DNA of 38,484 nt, taken from the NCBI GenBank assembly GCA_937923795.1, contig CALDWI010000060.1:1-38484 (forward strand), given 5' to 3'. The translations under genes and the position numbers were made by a program. This document shows, piece after piece, positions 14,508 to 23,234 of the stretch. The notes under the pieces were generated by a model, which saw only the letters and a program-made list of their open reading frames with translations, searched no databases and was not told the origin of the DNA. Source of the DNA: an uncultured Collinsella sp. (lineage in GTDB: Bacteria > Actinomycetota > Coriobacteriia > Coriobacteriales > Coriobacteriaceae). The stretch's first letter is position 1. Every line of letters starts with the position of its first letter.

Positions 14508-15416
14508 ATGGCAAAACAGCTGCCAAAGCGCGACCTTGAGAACGTGGGCCTGGGCGTCACGGGCGCGTGCGTAGCGCTCGTGACGCTTGTCGTTGCCGCG
14601 CTCATCTTTATGGTCGCCCAAAAGGGCCTCTCGGCTTTTGTCAAGGACGGCGTCTCGGTCGTCGAGTTTTTCACCGGCACCAAGTGGGACCTGGCCAACA
14701 CAGCCGAAAACGGCCTGCCCTATACCGGCGCCCTGCCCCTGATCGTCACCTCGTTTGCGGTCATGGTGCTCTCCACGCTTATCGCGCTGCCCATCGCCAT
14801 CGGCTCTGCCATCTTTGCGGTCGAGATTAGCCCTAAGTTTGGCTCTAAGATCTTTCAGCCGCTCATTGAGCTTTTGACCGGCATCCCCTCGGTCGTCTTT
14901 GGCCTGATCGGTTTTCACGTGGTCGTCGGTCTTATGAAGAGCGTTTTCCACGTGAGCACGGGCCTGGGCATCTTGCCCGGCGCCATCGTGCTGGCGGTCA
15001 TGACTCTGCCGACGATGACCACGCTTTCGGTCGATGGCTTGCGCGCCGTGCCCGACGGCTACCGTCAGGGCTCGCTCGCGCTGGGCTACACCCGCTGGCA
15101 GACCATCTGGCACGTGGTGCTCAAGTCCGCCATGCCGTCGCTCATGACCGCGGTTATCTTGGGCATGACCCGCGCCTTTGGCGAGACGCTCGCCGTGCGC
15201 ATGGTCATCGGCGGCATCGAGGCCATGCCGACGTCGCTGCTGTCGCCGGCGTCCACCATCACCACCACGCTCACCACGTCCATGGCAGTCTATGCCGAGG
15301 GCTCGGCCCAAGACGATGTTCTGTGGGCGCTCGGCCTGCTGCTGATGGGCATGAGTCTCATCTTCATCCTGATCATCCACCTTATCGGCCGCAAGGGGGC
15401 GAAGGCTCGTGGCTAG
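14508..15416 (+). CDS. pstC: Phosphate ABC transporter permease PstC
   Basis: A 302-residue permease with six hydrophobic segments, the first at residues ~14-36 (VTGACVALVTLVVAALIFMV). The EAA-type loop that docks on PstB is seen as DGYRQGSLALGYTRWQTIWHVVLKSAMPSL. Other PstC features are FFTGTKWD before the first periplasmic loop, LPLIVTSFAVMVLSTLIALPIAIGSAIF and GIPSVVFGLIGF. The ATG follows GGAAAGG, 25 bp after pstS, and the 3' end overlaps the GTG start of pstA. Confidence 0.95.
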   Translation: MAKQLPKRDLENVGLGVTGACVALVTLVVAALIFMVAQKGLSAFVKDGVSVVEFFTGTKWDLANTAENGLPYTGALPLIVTSFAVMVLSTLIALPIAIGSAIFAVEISPKFGSKIFQPLIELLTGIPSVVFGLIGFHVVVGLMKSVFHVSTGLGILPGAIVLAVMTLPTMTTLSVDGLRAVPDGYRQGSLALGYTRWQTIWHVVLKSAMPSLMTAVILGMTRAFGETLAVRMVIGGIEAMPTSLLSPASTITTTLTTSMAVYAEGSAQDDVLWALGLLLMGMSLIFILIIHLIGRKGAKARG

Positions 15417-16335
15417 CACGCGTATCCACATCGACGAGGCGAGGCTCGGGCGTGTCCAAAAGCAGGACCGCTTCGCCACGGGCGTGTTGACGGCGATCGT
15501 CGCCATCGTCATGCTCATCGTCGTCTCCATGGTGGCCTATATCCTGTTCGAGGGCATCTCGACGCTGTTCCAGCCGGGCTTTCTCACGGAGCCGTCGCGC
15601 GCCAACGGAACGCAGGGCGGCGTGCTCTACCAGCTGTTCGACTCGTTCTACCTGCTGCTGATCACCCTGATCATCTCGGTGCCCATCAGCCTGGGTGGCG
15701 CGGTCTTTTTGGTTGAGTACGCGCCGGACGGACCCATCCGCGACATCGCCTCCACCGCCATCGAGACGTTGTCCTCGCTGCCTTCCATCGTCGTCGGCAT
15801 GTTCGGTTTTCTGGTGTTCTCGGTGCAGCTGGGCTGGAAGTACTCCATCATCTCCGGCGCCGTCGCGCTCACCATGTTCAACATCCCCATCCTGGTGCGC
15901 GTGATCCAGCAGGCGCTCGAGGACGTGCCGCAGGCCCAGCGCGATGCGTGCCTGGCCATGGGCCTCACTCGCTGGGAGGCCACGCTGCACATCCTGATCC
16001 CCGAGGCCATGCCTGCCATCGTGACGGGCATCGTGCTTTCGGCCGGTCGCGTGTTTGGCGAGGCCGCAGCACTGCTTTTTACCTCGGGTATGAGCTCGCC
16101 GGTTCGCCTGAACTTCTTGAGCTTTAACCTGTCGAGCCCCACCTGCGCTTGGAACGTGTTCCGTCCCGGCGAGTCGCTCGCCGTGCACATCTACAAGATC
16201 TATGGCGAGGGCAGCCCCGAGGCCCAGCAGATCGTCTGGGGCACCGCTGCACTGCTGATGATTTGCGTGCTGCTGTTTAACGTAATCGCCCGCATTGTGG
16301 GCAAGCAACTGGCAAGGAAGATGACGGCCGAATGA
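15409..16335 (+). CDS. pstA: Phosphate ABC transporter permease PstA
   Basis: A 308-residue partner permease of PstC. The hydrophobic first segment is at residues ~26-46, and the core carries VPISLGGAVFLVEYAPDG and LPSIVVGMFGFLVF, close to those of PstA proteins. The EAA loop is QRDACLAMGLTRWEATLHILIPEAMPAIVTG. The start is a GTG at 15409, 8 bp inside pstC, with AAGGGGGCGAAGG upstream, indicating translational coupling. The stop codon overlaps the ATG of pstB. Confidence 0.94.
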   Translation: MASTRIHIDEARLGRVQKQDRFATGVLTAIVAIVMLIVVSMVAYILFEGISTLFQPGFLTEPSRANGTQGGVLYQLFDSFYLLLITLIISVPISLGGAVFLVEYAPDGPIRDIASTAIETLSSLPSIVVGMFGFLVFSVQLGWKYSIISGAVALTMFNIPILVRVIQQALEDVPQAQRDACLAMGLTRWEATLHILIPEAMPAIVTGIVLSAGRVFGEAAALLFTSGMSSPVRLNFLSFNLSSPTCAWNVFRPGESLAVHIYKIYGEGSPEAQQIVWGTAALLMICVLLFNVIARIVGKQLARKMTAE

Positions 16336-17204
16336 GCGAGATGAATGTAACGCCCGCAACCGAAGCGGCATCGTCCGACACCCGGGACTTCCTGTCGAGC
16401 GTGGGGGAGAGCGAGAAGCGCGTGCGCGTGAGCGGCAAGGCCGTGAGCGACGAGGTTGTGCTCTCCACCAAGGACGTCAACGTGTACTATGGCGACCACC
16501 ATGCACTGCACAATACGTCGCTCGACTTCCACAAGGGCGAGATCACGGCGCTCATCGGGCCTTCGGGCTGCGGTAAGTCGACCTTCTTACGCAGCCTCAA
16601 CCTGATGAATCGCGAGATTCGCGGCTGCCGCGTGGAGGGCGAGATCAACTATCGCGGGCGCAATGTAAACACCAAGACCGAAAACACCTACGAGCTGCGC
16701 CGTTCCATTGGCATGGTGTTCCAGCAGCCCAACCCGTTCCGCAAGTCCATTCGCGACAACATCACGTTTGCGCCTAAGCGCCACGGCATCACCGACCGCG
16801 ACGAGCTCGACCGCATGGTCGAGGAAAGCCTGCGCGGCGCGGCGCTTTGGGACGAGGTCAAGGACAAGCTCGACAAGAGCGCCTACGCGCTTTCGGGCGG
16901 CCAGCAGCAGCGTCTGTGCATTGCGCGCACGCTGGCGCTCAACCCCGACGTGATCCTGTTTGACGAGCCCTGCTCGGCGCTCGACCCCATCTCGACGTTG
17001 GCGATCGAGGACCTTATGTCGTCGATCGTGGCCGACCGCGCCATTGTCATCGTGACGCACAACATGGAGCAGGCGTCGCGCGTGTCCAACCGCACGGCGT
17101 TCTTCTACATGGGCGATATGGTCGAGTACGACGAGACTGACGAGATTTTCCAACGGCCCAAGGATAAGCGGCTGAATGATTACCTCACCGGCATGTTCTC
17201 CTAG
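16332..17204 (+). CDS. pstB: Phosphate ABC transporter ATP-binding protein
   Basis: A 290-residue ABC ATPase that powers PstCA. Walker A is GPSGCGKST, the Q-loop is in GMVFQQPNPF (the PNPF is diagnostic for PstB), the signature is LSGGQQQRLCIARTLA, Walker B is VILFDEPCSALDP, and the switch His is in VIVTHNM. The C-terminus, YMGDMVEYDETDEIFQRPKDKRLNDYLTGMF, is also characteristic. The first ~38 residues are an unusual extension compared with the ~255-residue norm. The ATG overlaps the pstA stop. No phoU follows, unlike many pst operons; the operon ends at the terminator at 17260-17297. Confidence 0.96.
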   Translation: MSEMNVTPATEAASSDTRDFLSSVGESEKRVRVSGKAVSDEVVLSTKDVNVYYGDHHALHNTSLDFHKGEITALIGPSGCGKSTFLRSLNLMNREIRGCRVEGEINYRGRNVNTKTENTYELRRSIGMVFQQPNPFRKSIRDNITFAPKRHGITDRDELDRMVEESLRGAALWDEVKDKLDKSAYALSGGQQQRLCIARTLALNPDVILFDEPCSALDPISTLAIEDLMSSIVADRAIVIVTHNMEQASRVSNRTAFFYMGDMVEYDETDEIFQRPKDKRLNDYLTGMFS

Positions 17205-17259
17205 TCCGGGACATGCTTGAGGCCCGCGGCGGCCACGGTTGCCGCGGGACTGATTGGAG

Positions 17260-17297
17260 AGGCGGGTCATCTCTTTTGGGAGATGGCCCGCCTTTTT
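17260..17297 (+). terminator. Terminator of the pstSCAB operon
   Basis: AGGCGGG and CATCTC (17260-17273) pair with GAGATG and CCCGCCT (17280-17293), followed by TTTTT, 56 bp past the pstB stop. Confidence 0.85.
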
Positions 17298-17314
17298 GCT
17301 CTGCGACCGAAACG

Positions 17315-17349
17315 ACCGCCACAAAGGGGACAGGCGCCTTCGTGGTGGT
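17315..17349. repeat. Palindromic CCACAAAGG..GGACAGG repeat (family C, copy 1)
   Basis: ACCGCCACAAAGG (17315-17327) pairs with CCTTCGTGGTGGT (17337-17349) around GGACAGGCG with two mismatches. The second copy, in opposite orientation, is at 30011-30045. Confidence 0.65.
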
Positions 17350-17409
17350 TTGGGGTGGGGCTCGCTGCTATCATGGACAACGTTGAATTTCTACGAAGGA
17401 GCAGGGCAT

Positions 17410-19269
17410 ATGGCGATTCTTTTGGGATGCGATTCCGTCAGCCTAGAGTTTCCCACCAAGCATATTTTCGATAGCGTGACGCTCGGCGTGGGCGAGGGCG
17501 ACCGCATTGGTATTGTCGGCAAAAACGGCGACGGCAAGTCGACGCTGCTGAGCGTGCTCGCCGGCACGCTGGAGCCCGATGACGGGCGCGTGACGCACCG
17601 TCGCGGCACCACGATCGGTCTGCTCGGCCAAAAGGACAACCTGGTCGATACCGACACCGTGCATCATGCCGTCGTGGGCGACACGCCCGAGTACGAGTGG
17701 GCGTCGAGCCCCCGCACGCGCCAGATTCTGGCCGGCCTTATTAGCGATGTGCCCTGGGAGGGCACGGTGGGCGAGCTTTCGGGCGGCCAGCGCCGTCGCG
17801 TGGACCTCGCGCGCCTGCTGATCGGCGACTACGACGTGCTCATGCTCGACGAGCCCACCAACCACCTGGACATGCGCACCATCAACTGGCTCGCGCGTCA
17901 CTTAAAGGCCCGCTGGCAGCGTGGCCAGGGCGCCATGCTCGTGGTCACGCATGACCGTTGGTTCTTGGACGAGGTCTGCACCAGTATGTGGGAGGTCCAC
18001 GACGGCCAGGCCGATCCCTTCGAGGGCGGTTACTCCGCATATATCCTGCAGCGCGTGGAGCGCGACCGCATGGCCGCGGTTACCGAGGAGCGCCGTCGCA
18101 ACATGGCGCGCAAGGAGCTCGCGTGGCTGAGCCGCGGCGCCCAGGCGCGTTCCACCAAGCCCAAGTTTCGTGTTGATGCCGCTCGCGAGCTGATCGCCGA
18201 CGTGCCGCCCGTGCGTGACGAGCTGGAGCTCAAGCGCCTCGCCGTGAGCCGCCTAGGCAAGCAGGTTATCGACGTGGTCGACGTGGACGCCGGCTATGCG
18301 GATGCCGGCGGCGCGCCCAAGCAGGTGCTCTCCGATGTGACCTGGCTCATTGGTGCGGGCGACCGCTATGGTCTTTTGGGTGAGAATGGCGCTGGCAAGT
18401 CGACGCTGCTTGACGTGATCCAGGGCAAGATTGAACCCACGCGCGGCCGCGTGAAGATTGGCCAGACAGTGCGCTTTGGCGTGCTGTCGCAGCAGCTCGA
18501 GGAGCTCAAGCCCTACATGGGCGACACGATCCGCGAGGTGCTCGGCAACTATAAGAAGTACTACGTCATCGACGGCAAGGAGACTTCGCCCGAGAAGCTC
18601 TGCGAGCGTCTGGGCTTTACGACGCAGCAGCTCTGGAGCCGCATCGGCGATCTTTCGGGCGGTCAGCGCCGTCGCCTGTCGCTGTTGCTGACGATTCTGG
18701 ACGAGCCCAACGTGCTCATCCTGGACGAGCCGGGCAACGACCTGGATACCGACATGCTCGCGATTGTCGAGGACCTGCTGGACGGCTGGCCCGGCACGCT
18801 GATCCTGGTGACGCACGACCGCTTTTTGATGGAGCGCGTGACCGACCAGCAGTGGGCGCTGCTCGACGGCCACCTGACGCATATGCCCGGTGGCGTGGAC
18901 CAGTACCTGCGCCTGTGCAACGCTACCGCCGAGGGCGAGCCCGTGGGCGCGCCGAGCGCCAAGACCGGCACGTTCGACACCGGTGCCGCGGCAGCTGCGG
19001 CCGAAAAGCCCAAGTCGAGCGGTCAGCCCAACGGCCTGTCCAACGCCGAGCGCCAGAAGCTCCGCCGCGAGGTGAGTTCGCTCGAGCGCAAGATGGAGAC
19101 GCAGCGCACCCGCGTTGAGGAGGCCGAGGCAGCAATGGCCCAAGTCGATCCCACCAACTACACGGCGCTCGGCGAGCAGCAGGCAAAGATCGACGAGGCT
19201 CACGCTGCCATGGACGAGCTGGAGATGGCGTGGCTCGAGGCGAGCGAAAAGCTCGAGGGCGAGGAGTAG
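17410..19269 (+). CDS. ABC-F family ATPase (Uup-like)
   Basis: A 619-residue protein with two ABC ATPase domains and no membrane segments, hence ABC-F. Proteins of this class act on the ribosome or in antibiotic protection. Domain 1 has GKNGDGKST, LSGGQRRRVDLARLL and MLDEPTNHLD; domain 2 has GENGAGKST, LSGGQRRRLSLLL and ILDEPGNDLD. The linker between them (about residues 220-280, MAAVTEERRRNMARKELAWLSRGAQAR region) is charged, and the last ~70 residues (RREVSSLERKMETQR..) are a coiled coil like the Uup C-terminal domain. The start at 17410 follows GAAGGAG. The next gene, a HAD phosphatase, begins 6 bp after the stop. Confidence 0.92.
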   Translation: MAILLGCDSVSLEFPTKHIFDSVTLGVGEGDRIGIVGKNGDGKSTLLSVLAGTLEPDDGRVTHRRGTTIGLLGQKDNLVDTDTVHHAVVGDTPEYEWASSPRTRQILAGLISDVPWEGTVGELSGGQRRRVDLARLLIGDYDVLMLDEPTNHLDMRTINWLARHLKARWQRGQGAMLVVTHDRWFLDEVCTSMWEVHDGQADPFEGGYSAYILQRVERDRMAAVTEERRRNMARKELAWLSRGAQARSTKPKFRVDAARELIADVPPVRDELELKRLAVSRLGKQVIDVVDVDAGYADAGGAPKQVLSDVTWLIGAGDRYGLLGENGAGKSTLLDVIQGKIEPTRGRVKIGQTVRFGVLSQQLEELKPYMGDTIREVLGNYKKYYVIDGKETSPEKLCERLGFTTQQLWSRIGDLSGGQRRRLSLLLTILDEPNVLILDEPGNDLDTDMLAIVEDLLDGWPGTLILVTHDRFLMERVTDQQWALLDGHLTHMPGGVDQYLRLCNATAEGEPVGAPSAKTGTFDTGAAAAAAEKPKSSGQPNGLSNAERQKLRREVSSLERKMETQRTRVEEAEAAMAQVDPTNYTALGEQQAKIDEAHAAMDELEMAWLEASEKLEGEE

Positions 19270-19275
19270 GCGAGA

Positions 19276-20046
19276 ATGATCAAAGCCGCGTTTTTCGATA
19301 TCGACGGCACGCTGCTGAGCTTTAAGACCCACCGGATTCCGGCGTCGGCGCAGCAGGTGCTCGACAGCTTTCACGAGCAGGGGATCGCGTGCGTGATCGC
19401 CACGGGCCGTCCGACCTACCAGATGCCGGACTGGCTGTTCGACCTGGGCTGGGATGCGTACATTACGCTTTCGGGCCAGCACTGCTTTGATGCCGAGGGG
19501 GTTTACCGCAGCTGCCCGATCGATTCGGACGACGTCGCGGTGATTGTGGACCAGGTGGCGCAGGGGCGCTACGACTCGCTGTGCATGCAGGGCGAGAACT
19601 CGTTTGTGAACCGCCTGTCCGAGCGCGTGGTGACGGCTGGCAGCAACGCGGGAATCGTCTACCACGAGGAGCCGTTTGAGCACGCCTTTGACGCACCGGT
19701 CTACCAGTTCTGCGCCTTTGTGGACCCTGACGACGAGCATATCGTGACCGATGCCGTGTCGCATTCGCTCACCACGCGCTGGTGCGACCTGTTCTGTGAC
19801 ATTATTCCCGCTAACGGCGGCAAGGACCTGGGCGTGGCGGCGACGCTGGAGCGCCTGGGCATCGACGCGAGCGAGGCGATTGCCTTTGGCGACGGCGAGA
19901 ACGACCTGTCGATGTTTGCCGCCGTGGACACTAGTGTGGCCATGGGCAACGCGCAGGAGACTGTGAAGGCCGCAGCGACCTACGTTACGACCGCCGTAGA
20001 CGATGACGGCATCTACAACGCCGCGAAGCACTTTGGACTCGTGTAG
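19276..20046 (+). CDS. Cof-type HAD phosphatase
   Basis: A 256-residue HAD hydrolase of the Cof (IIB cap) subfamily. Motif I FFDIDGTLLSF, motif II VIATGRP, the lysine of NGGKDLGV (motif III) and motif IV AFGDGENDLSMF are all intact; VAMGNAQETVKAAATYVT near the end is the Cof signature 2. Substrates of this group are sugar phosphates, nucleotides or cofactor phosphates, and the sequence does not decide between them. It is 6 bp from the ABC-F gene, and the two form one transcription unit. Confidence 0.9.
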   Translation: MIKAAFFDIDGTLLSFKTHRIPASAQQVLDSFHEQGIACVIATGRPTYQMPDWLFDLGWDAYITLSGQHCFDAEGVYRSCPIDSDDVAVIVDQVAQGRYDSLCMQGENSFVNRLSERVVTAGSNAGIVYHEEPFEHAFDAPVYQFCAFVDPDDEHIVTDAVSHSLTTRWCDLFCDIIPANGGKDLGVAATLERLGIDASEAIAFGDGENDLSMFAAVDTSVAMGNAQETVKAAATYVTTAVDDDGIYNAAKHFGLV

Positions 20047-20052
20047 CTGCGA

Positions 20053-20085
20053 TCCGGCACTTGGGGACACTCCTTGCGGGGCGTG
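20053..20085. repeat. Single-arm GGGGAC repeat (family A)
   Basis: CCGGCACTTGGGGACACTCC (20053-20072) is the left arm and core of the unit seen at 3251-3283, without the matching right arm. It is probably a truncated copy. Confidence 0.5.
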
Positions 20086-20128
20086 TTCCCATTTTGTTTT
20101 CGTCCCGCTCGTTTTGTGAAACACGGCT

Positions 20129-20176
20129 AACTTTTAGGCAAAGTAGTAAGACATGGGCAACTTTTGCGGTAAAGTA
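20129..20176 (+). promoter_or_regulatory. Two-site operator of the DtxR/MntR-type gene
   Basis: Two similar imperfect palindromes 30 bp apart precede the regulator: AACTTTTAGGCAAAGTA (20129-20145) and AACTTTTGCGGTAAAGTA (20159-20176), each with ACTTT facing AAAGT. Metal-dependent regulators of this family often bind their own promoter, so these may be autoregulatory sites. The second site overlaps CATGGGCAACT (20152-20162), which is repeated in front of the metal exporter at 26600. Confidence 0.45.
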
Positions 20177-20228
20177 AGCCGTGGAAAGTATCCAACGGCT
20201 AACTAGCAATCATCGCGAAAGGCGGCCC

Positions 20229-20618
20229 ATGGCCCTGCGTGAATCCGGAGAAGACTATCTCGAATCGATCTACGTTCTGTCGCAACGTCAGGGCATCGTG
20301 CGCTCGATTGATGTTGCAGAGTACCTTGGCGTAACTAAGGCAAGCGTTTCAAAAGCTATGGCGACGTTGGAGAACAACGGCTACGTCGAAATGGGCAAGC
20401 GAGATGTTCATCTGACGGAGCGTGGTCTGGAGGTCGCTCGTCAAATGTGGGAGCGTCACTGCTTTTTCGTGGGGCTGCTGGAGGATGCGGGTGTTTCGGC
20501 TGAGGTCGCGTCGCAAGAGGGCTGCCACATGGAGCACTGCCTGAGCGAGGAGAGCTTTGAGAAGCTAAGATCGATGCTGGGGCGGGACGGTGCTTCGGCG
20601 CCAACAATGACCGACTAG
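20229..20618 (+). CDS. DtxR/MntR-family metal-dependent repressor
   Basis: A 129-residue repressor. The N-terminal winged helix includes EDYLESIYVLSQRQGIVRSIDVAEYLGVTKASVSKAMATLENNGYV. The dimerisation/metal domain has the His of WERHCFF and the cluster EGCHMEHCLSEE. In that cluster the first metal position is Cys, as in DtxR/IdeR (C-x2-E-H), whereas MntR has Glu. This points to an iron-type sensor by analogy, but MntR-like short length (no SH3 domain) leaves Mn possible. The start at 20229 follows GAAAGGCGG. It is flanked by a possible two-site operator and by a long hairpin that separates it from the zinc efflux operon. Confidence 0.88.
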   Translation: MALRESGEDYLESIYVLSQRQGIVRSIDVAEYLGVTKASVSKAMATLENNGYVEMGKRDVHLTERGLEVARQMWERHCFFVGLLEDAGVSAEVASQEGCHMEHCLSEESFEKLRSMLGRDGASAPTMTD

Positions 20619-20762
20619 CACTCCCGCAGCGGCGCGCCTCCCGCGCCGGAACGGTGCGGGACAGCGACCGAGACGAGTGGTCCCACCAACTAAGTCCAAC
20701 TCAGACAAGGAACCCCACCAGCAAGCGATGCCCAAGAACCGCCAGCTGTGTCAACGCAGGTC

Positions 20763-20880
20763 GGGGCCGGGCTTGGTTTTGAAAACATTCCGCACGCGAG
20801 ACCCGTCTTTCCGTTGCTCCGCAGGAGCAGGAAAGACGGGCCTCATGCGCGAGGACGTTTTCAAAACCAAGCCCGGTCCC
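20763..20880. repeat. 118-bp long hairpin between convergent genes
   Basis: The left arm 20763-20786 (GGGGCCGGGCTTGGTTTTGA and on) matches the complement of 20857-20880 with one mismatch in 24. A second arm pair CCCGTCTTTCC (20802-20812) and GGAAAGACGGG (20830-20840) is nested inside, capped by TGCTCC-gca-GGAGCA. The arrangement forms one almost continuous stem. It may serve as a bidirectional terminator for the repressor gene and the ATPase gene, but is far longer than needed and looks like a REPIN-type or miniature element. Confidence 0.75.
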
Positions 20881-20900
20881 GGCCGGACAGCCCACGAACG

Positions 20901-22853
20901 CTACAGGTTCTTGACACCCATCGCGCGCATGGCGTTCAGGATGGCGATGATCGCCACGCCTACGTCGCCGAACACGGCAAGCCACATGTTGGCGATGCCC
21001 AGTGCCGCAAGCACCAGAATCAGCAACTTAATACCCAGCGCAAAGATGATGTTCTGCCAGACAATCGCCATGGTCTTTCGTGCCACGCGGATCGCGCGGG
21101 AAATGTTGGACGGCTTGTCGTCCATGAGCACAACGTCGGCGGCCTCAATCGCGGCGTCGGAACCCATAGCGCCCATGGCAATGCCAACGTCCGCGCGGGT
21201 GAGCACGGGCGCATCGTTGATGCCGTCGCCGACAAAGGCGAGCTTGCCCTTGCCCGATTCGGCTGCCAGCAATGCCTCGACGCGCTCGACCTTGTCGCCC
21301 GGCAGCAGCTGCGCGTGGAACTCGTCGAGCCCCAGCTGCTTGGCCACCGCAGCAGCCACTTCCTCGCGGTCGCCCGTGAGCATGACGGTGCGCTTGACGC
21401 CGGCGGCGTGCAGGTCGCGGATCGTCTGCTCGGCATCGGCCTTAACGGTGTCTGCAATCGCGATGTGGCCGGCGTACACGCCGTCAACGAGCACGTGGAG
21501 GATTGTGCCGACAACCTCGCAATTGGGAGCGTCGATACCGGCCGCAGCAAGCATCTTGGCATTGCCAACGACGACGTGCTTGCCGTCGATGGTTGCCGTC
21601 ACGCCATGGCCCGCGTCGTTGGTGGAGTCGCTTACGCGCTTGGGGTCGACCTCGCCATGGTAGGCGGCGCGCACGGACTGCGCGATGGGGTGATCGGAGA
21701 ACGACTCCGCAAGGGCTGCGACCTCGAGCAACGACTGCTCGGTATAGCCAGACTCGGGGTGCACCGCCACGACCGAAAACGTGCCGTTGGTGAGCGTGCC
21801 GGTCTTGTCGAAGACGACGGTGTCCACGTCGGCGAGCGTTTCGAGGTAGTTAGAACCCTTGATGAGAACGCCTAGTTTGGATGCGCCGCCGATGCCGCCA
21901 AAGAAGCTGAGCGGCACGCTGATCACGAGCGCGCACGGGCAGCTGACGACCAGGAAGGTCAGGCCGCGCAGGATCCAGTCGGACCAGGCGCCGGTGACCA
22001 AGCCGCCGCCAAGCGCGAGCACCGCGGCAGCGCCGGTGACGGCGGGCGTGTAGACGCGGGCGAAGCGCGTGATAAAGTTCTCAGTGCGCGCCTTCTTTTC
22101 GCTGGCATTTTCCACGAGCTCCAGGACGCGTGCGACGGTGGACTCGCCAAAGGGCTTGGTGGTGCGCACGTGGATGAGCCCCGTCATGTTGATGCAGCCG
22201 CTGATGATATCGTCTCCGGTTTTGGCCGGGCGGGGGACCGACTCACCGGTAAGGGCGGCGGTGTCGAGCTGGGTTTCGCCCTCGACGATGACGCCGTCGA
22301 TAGGCACGCGCTCGCCGGGCTTGACCACGATCACGGTGCCGACCGCGATGTCATCGGGGAAGACCTGCTCGAGTGTGCCGTCGGGCTGCTCGACGTTAGC
22401 GTAGTCGGGCGCGATGTCCATCATGGCACTGATCGACTTGCGGCTCTTGCCCACGGCGTACGCCTGAAACAGCTCGCCAACCTGGTAGAACAGCATGACG
22501 GCGGCGCCTTCGGCCATGTGCGGGTCGGTATCGGGGAAGAGCACCATGGCAAACGCGCCGATGGTCGCGACGGCCATGAGGAAGCTCTCGTCGAAGGCCT
22601 TGCCGCGGCGGATGTTGTTGAACGCCTTCTGGAGCACGTCGTAGCCGGCAATTAGGAACGGCACCAGGAACAGCACGAAGCTGGCGTAGATGTCACCCGG
22701 GGTACCGAATGCGGCGGTAAGGGCACCGAGTTCGTCGAGGGCATACACCACCGCAAAAATGCCCAGTGCTACCAGGATGCGGTTGCGCTTATGCTCGAGT
22801 GATTCTTTTTTCTTGCGCTTCTTCTTTTTCTTTTTGGGGTCGGCGGTGGCCAT
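20901..22853 (-). CDS. cadA: Zn2+/Cd2+/Pb2+-exporting P1B-type ATPase
   Basis: A 650-residue heavy-metal P-type ATPase. The translocation motif is SCPCALVISVP (CPC), followed by DKTGTLTNG (phosphorylated Asp), FSDHPIAQS (the HP dipeptide) and GDGINDAPVL; the actuator has LTGESVPRP. The last helices contain LGIKLL and AVFGDVG, the Lys and Asp that mark the zinc/cadmium/lead class. The N-terminus has no HMA domain but a Lys-rich stretch (KKKKKKRKKK); a free HMA protein is encoded just upstream instead. The start at 22853 follows GGGAGG; longer readings up to 23036 would run through the operator and the HMA gene. A repressor-type palindrome lies at 22878-22896. The gene is last in the operon with the SmtB-like repressor. 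Confidence 0.94.
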   Translation of the reverse strand: MATADPKKKKKKRKKKESLEHKRNRILVALGIFAVVYALDELGALTAAFGTPGDIYASFVLFLVPFLIAGYDVLQKAFNNIRRGKAFDESFLMAVATIGAFAMVLFPDTDPHMAEGAAVMLFYQVGELFQAYAVGKSRKSISAMMDIAPDYANVEQPDGTLEQVFPDDIAVGTVIVVKPGERVPIDGVIVEGETQLDTAALTGESVPRPAKTGDDIISGCINMTGLIHVRTTKPFGESTVARVLELVENASEKKARTENFITRFARVYTPAVTGAAAVLALGGGLVTGAWSDWILRGLTFLVVSCPCALVISVPLSFFGGIGGASKLGVLIKGSNYLETLADVDTVVFDKTGTLTNGTFSVVAVHPESGYTEQSLLEVAALAESFSDHPIAQSVRAAYHGEVDPKRVSDSTNDAGHGVTATIDGKHVVVGNAKMLAAAGIDAPNCEVVGTILHVLVDGVYAGHIAIADTVKADAEQTIRDLHAAGVKRTVMLTGDREEVAAAVAKQLGLDEFHAQLLPGDKVERVEALLAAESGKGKLAFVGDGINDAPVLTRADVGIAMGAMGSDAAIEAADVVLMDDKPSNISRAIRVARKTMAIVWQNIIFALGIKLLILVLAALGIANMWLAVFGDVGVAIIAILNAMRAMGVKNL

Positions 22854-22877
22854 GACTCGTATCCTCCCATTTGAATG

Positions 22878-22896
22878 TATGAACACTCGCTCATAT
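22878..22896 (-). promoter_or_regulatory. SmtB/ArsR-type operator before the ATPase
   Basis: TGAACACTCGCTCA (22880-22893) has the same TGAAC-N4-GCTCA pattern as the two sites before the repressor gene. It is 27 bp upstream of the ATPase start and next to an AT-rich TTATAT that may be a -10 box, suggesting an internal, zinc-regulated promoter. Confidence 0.6.
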
Positions 22897-22953
22897 AATT
22901 TCGCGAGCAAAGGCCGCGGCAAGCGCGGTCTTGCGGGTTGGCGTAAACCTTGG

Positions 22954-23172
22954 CTAGAGAATGATCTCGCAGTCCGGCTCGGCGTCGGCCGTAAACTCAA
23001 CAACGCGGTTGAGCACCTCGTCGAACTCAGCATCATCGGCCTCGAGCGTCAGCTTCTGGGTCATAAAGTTGACGGACACGGATTTGACGCCCTCGAGCTT
23101 GGCCAGCTCGTCCTGAAGCTCGCGCGCACAGTTGGCGCAATCGATCTCATCGAGCTTGTACTGCTTTTTCAT
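22954..23172 (-). CDS. Heavy-metal-associated (HMA) metallochaperone-like protein
   Basis: A 72-residue single HMA domain. It has the beta-alpha-beta start MKKQYKLDEIDCANCARELQDEL with the metal-binding CxxC (C-A-N-C), then GVKSVSVNFMTQKLTLEAD. Its acidic surface and the position between the SmtB-like repressor and an ATPase without its own HMA domain suggest it delivers or buffers Zn/Cd for the pump. GGAAAGGAACCC precedes the ATG. Free HMA proteins can also act with copper, but the pump class argues for zinc. Confidence 0.9.
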   Translation of the reverse strand: MKKQYKLDEIDCANCARELQDELAKLEGVKSVSVNFMTQKLTLEADDAEFDEVLNRVVEFTADAEPDCEIIL

Positions 23173-23234
23173 GGTGGGTTCCTTTCCCGTTTTCGCGGCT
23201 TGGGTGCAGGCCGCGCTGGTACCGTGGTTGGTTG

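Noticed and set aside
18253..20124. 623-codon minus-strand ORF over the ABC-F and HAD genes
   Set aside because: It covers two well-supported genes on the other strand, and its translation is a compositionally biased shadow.
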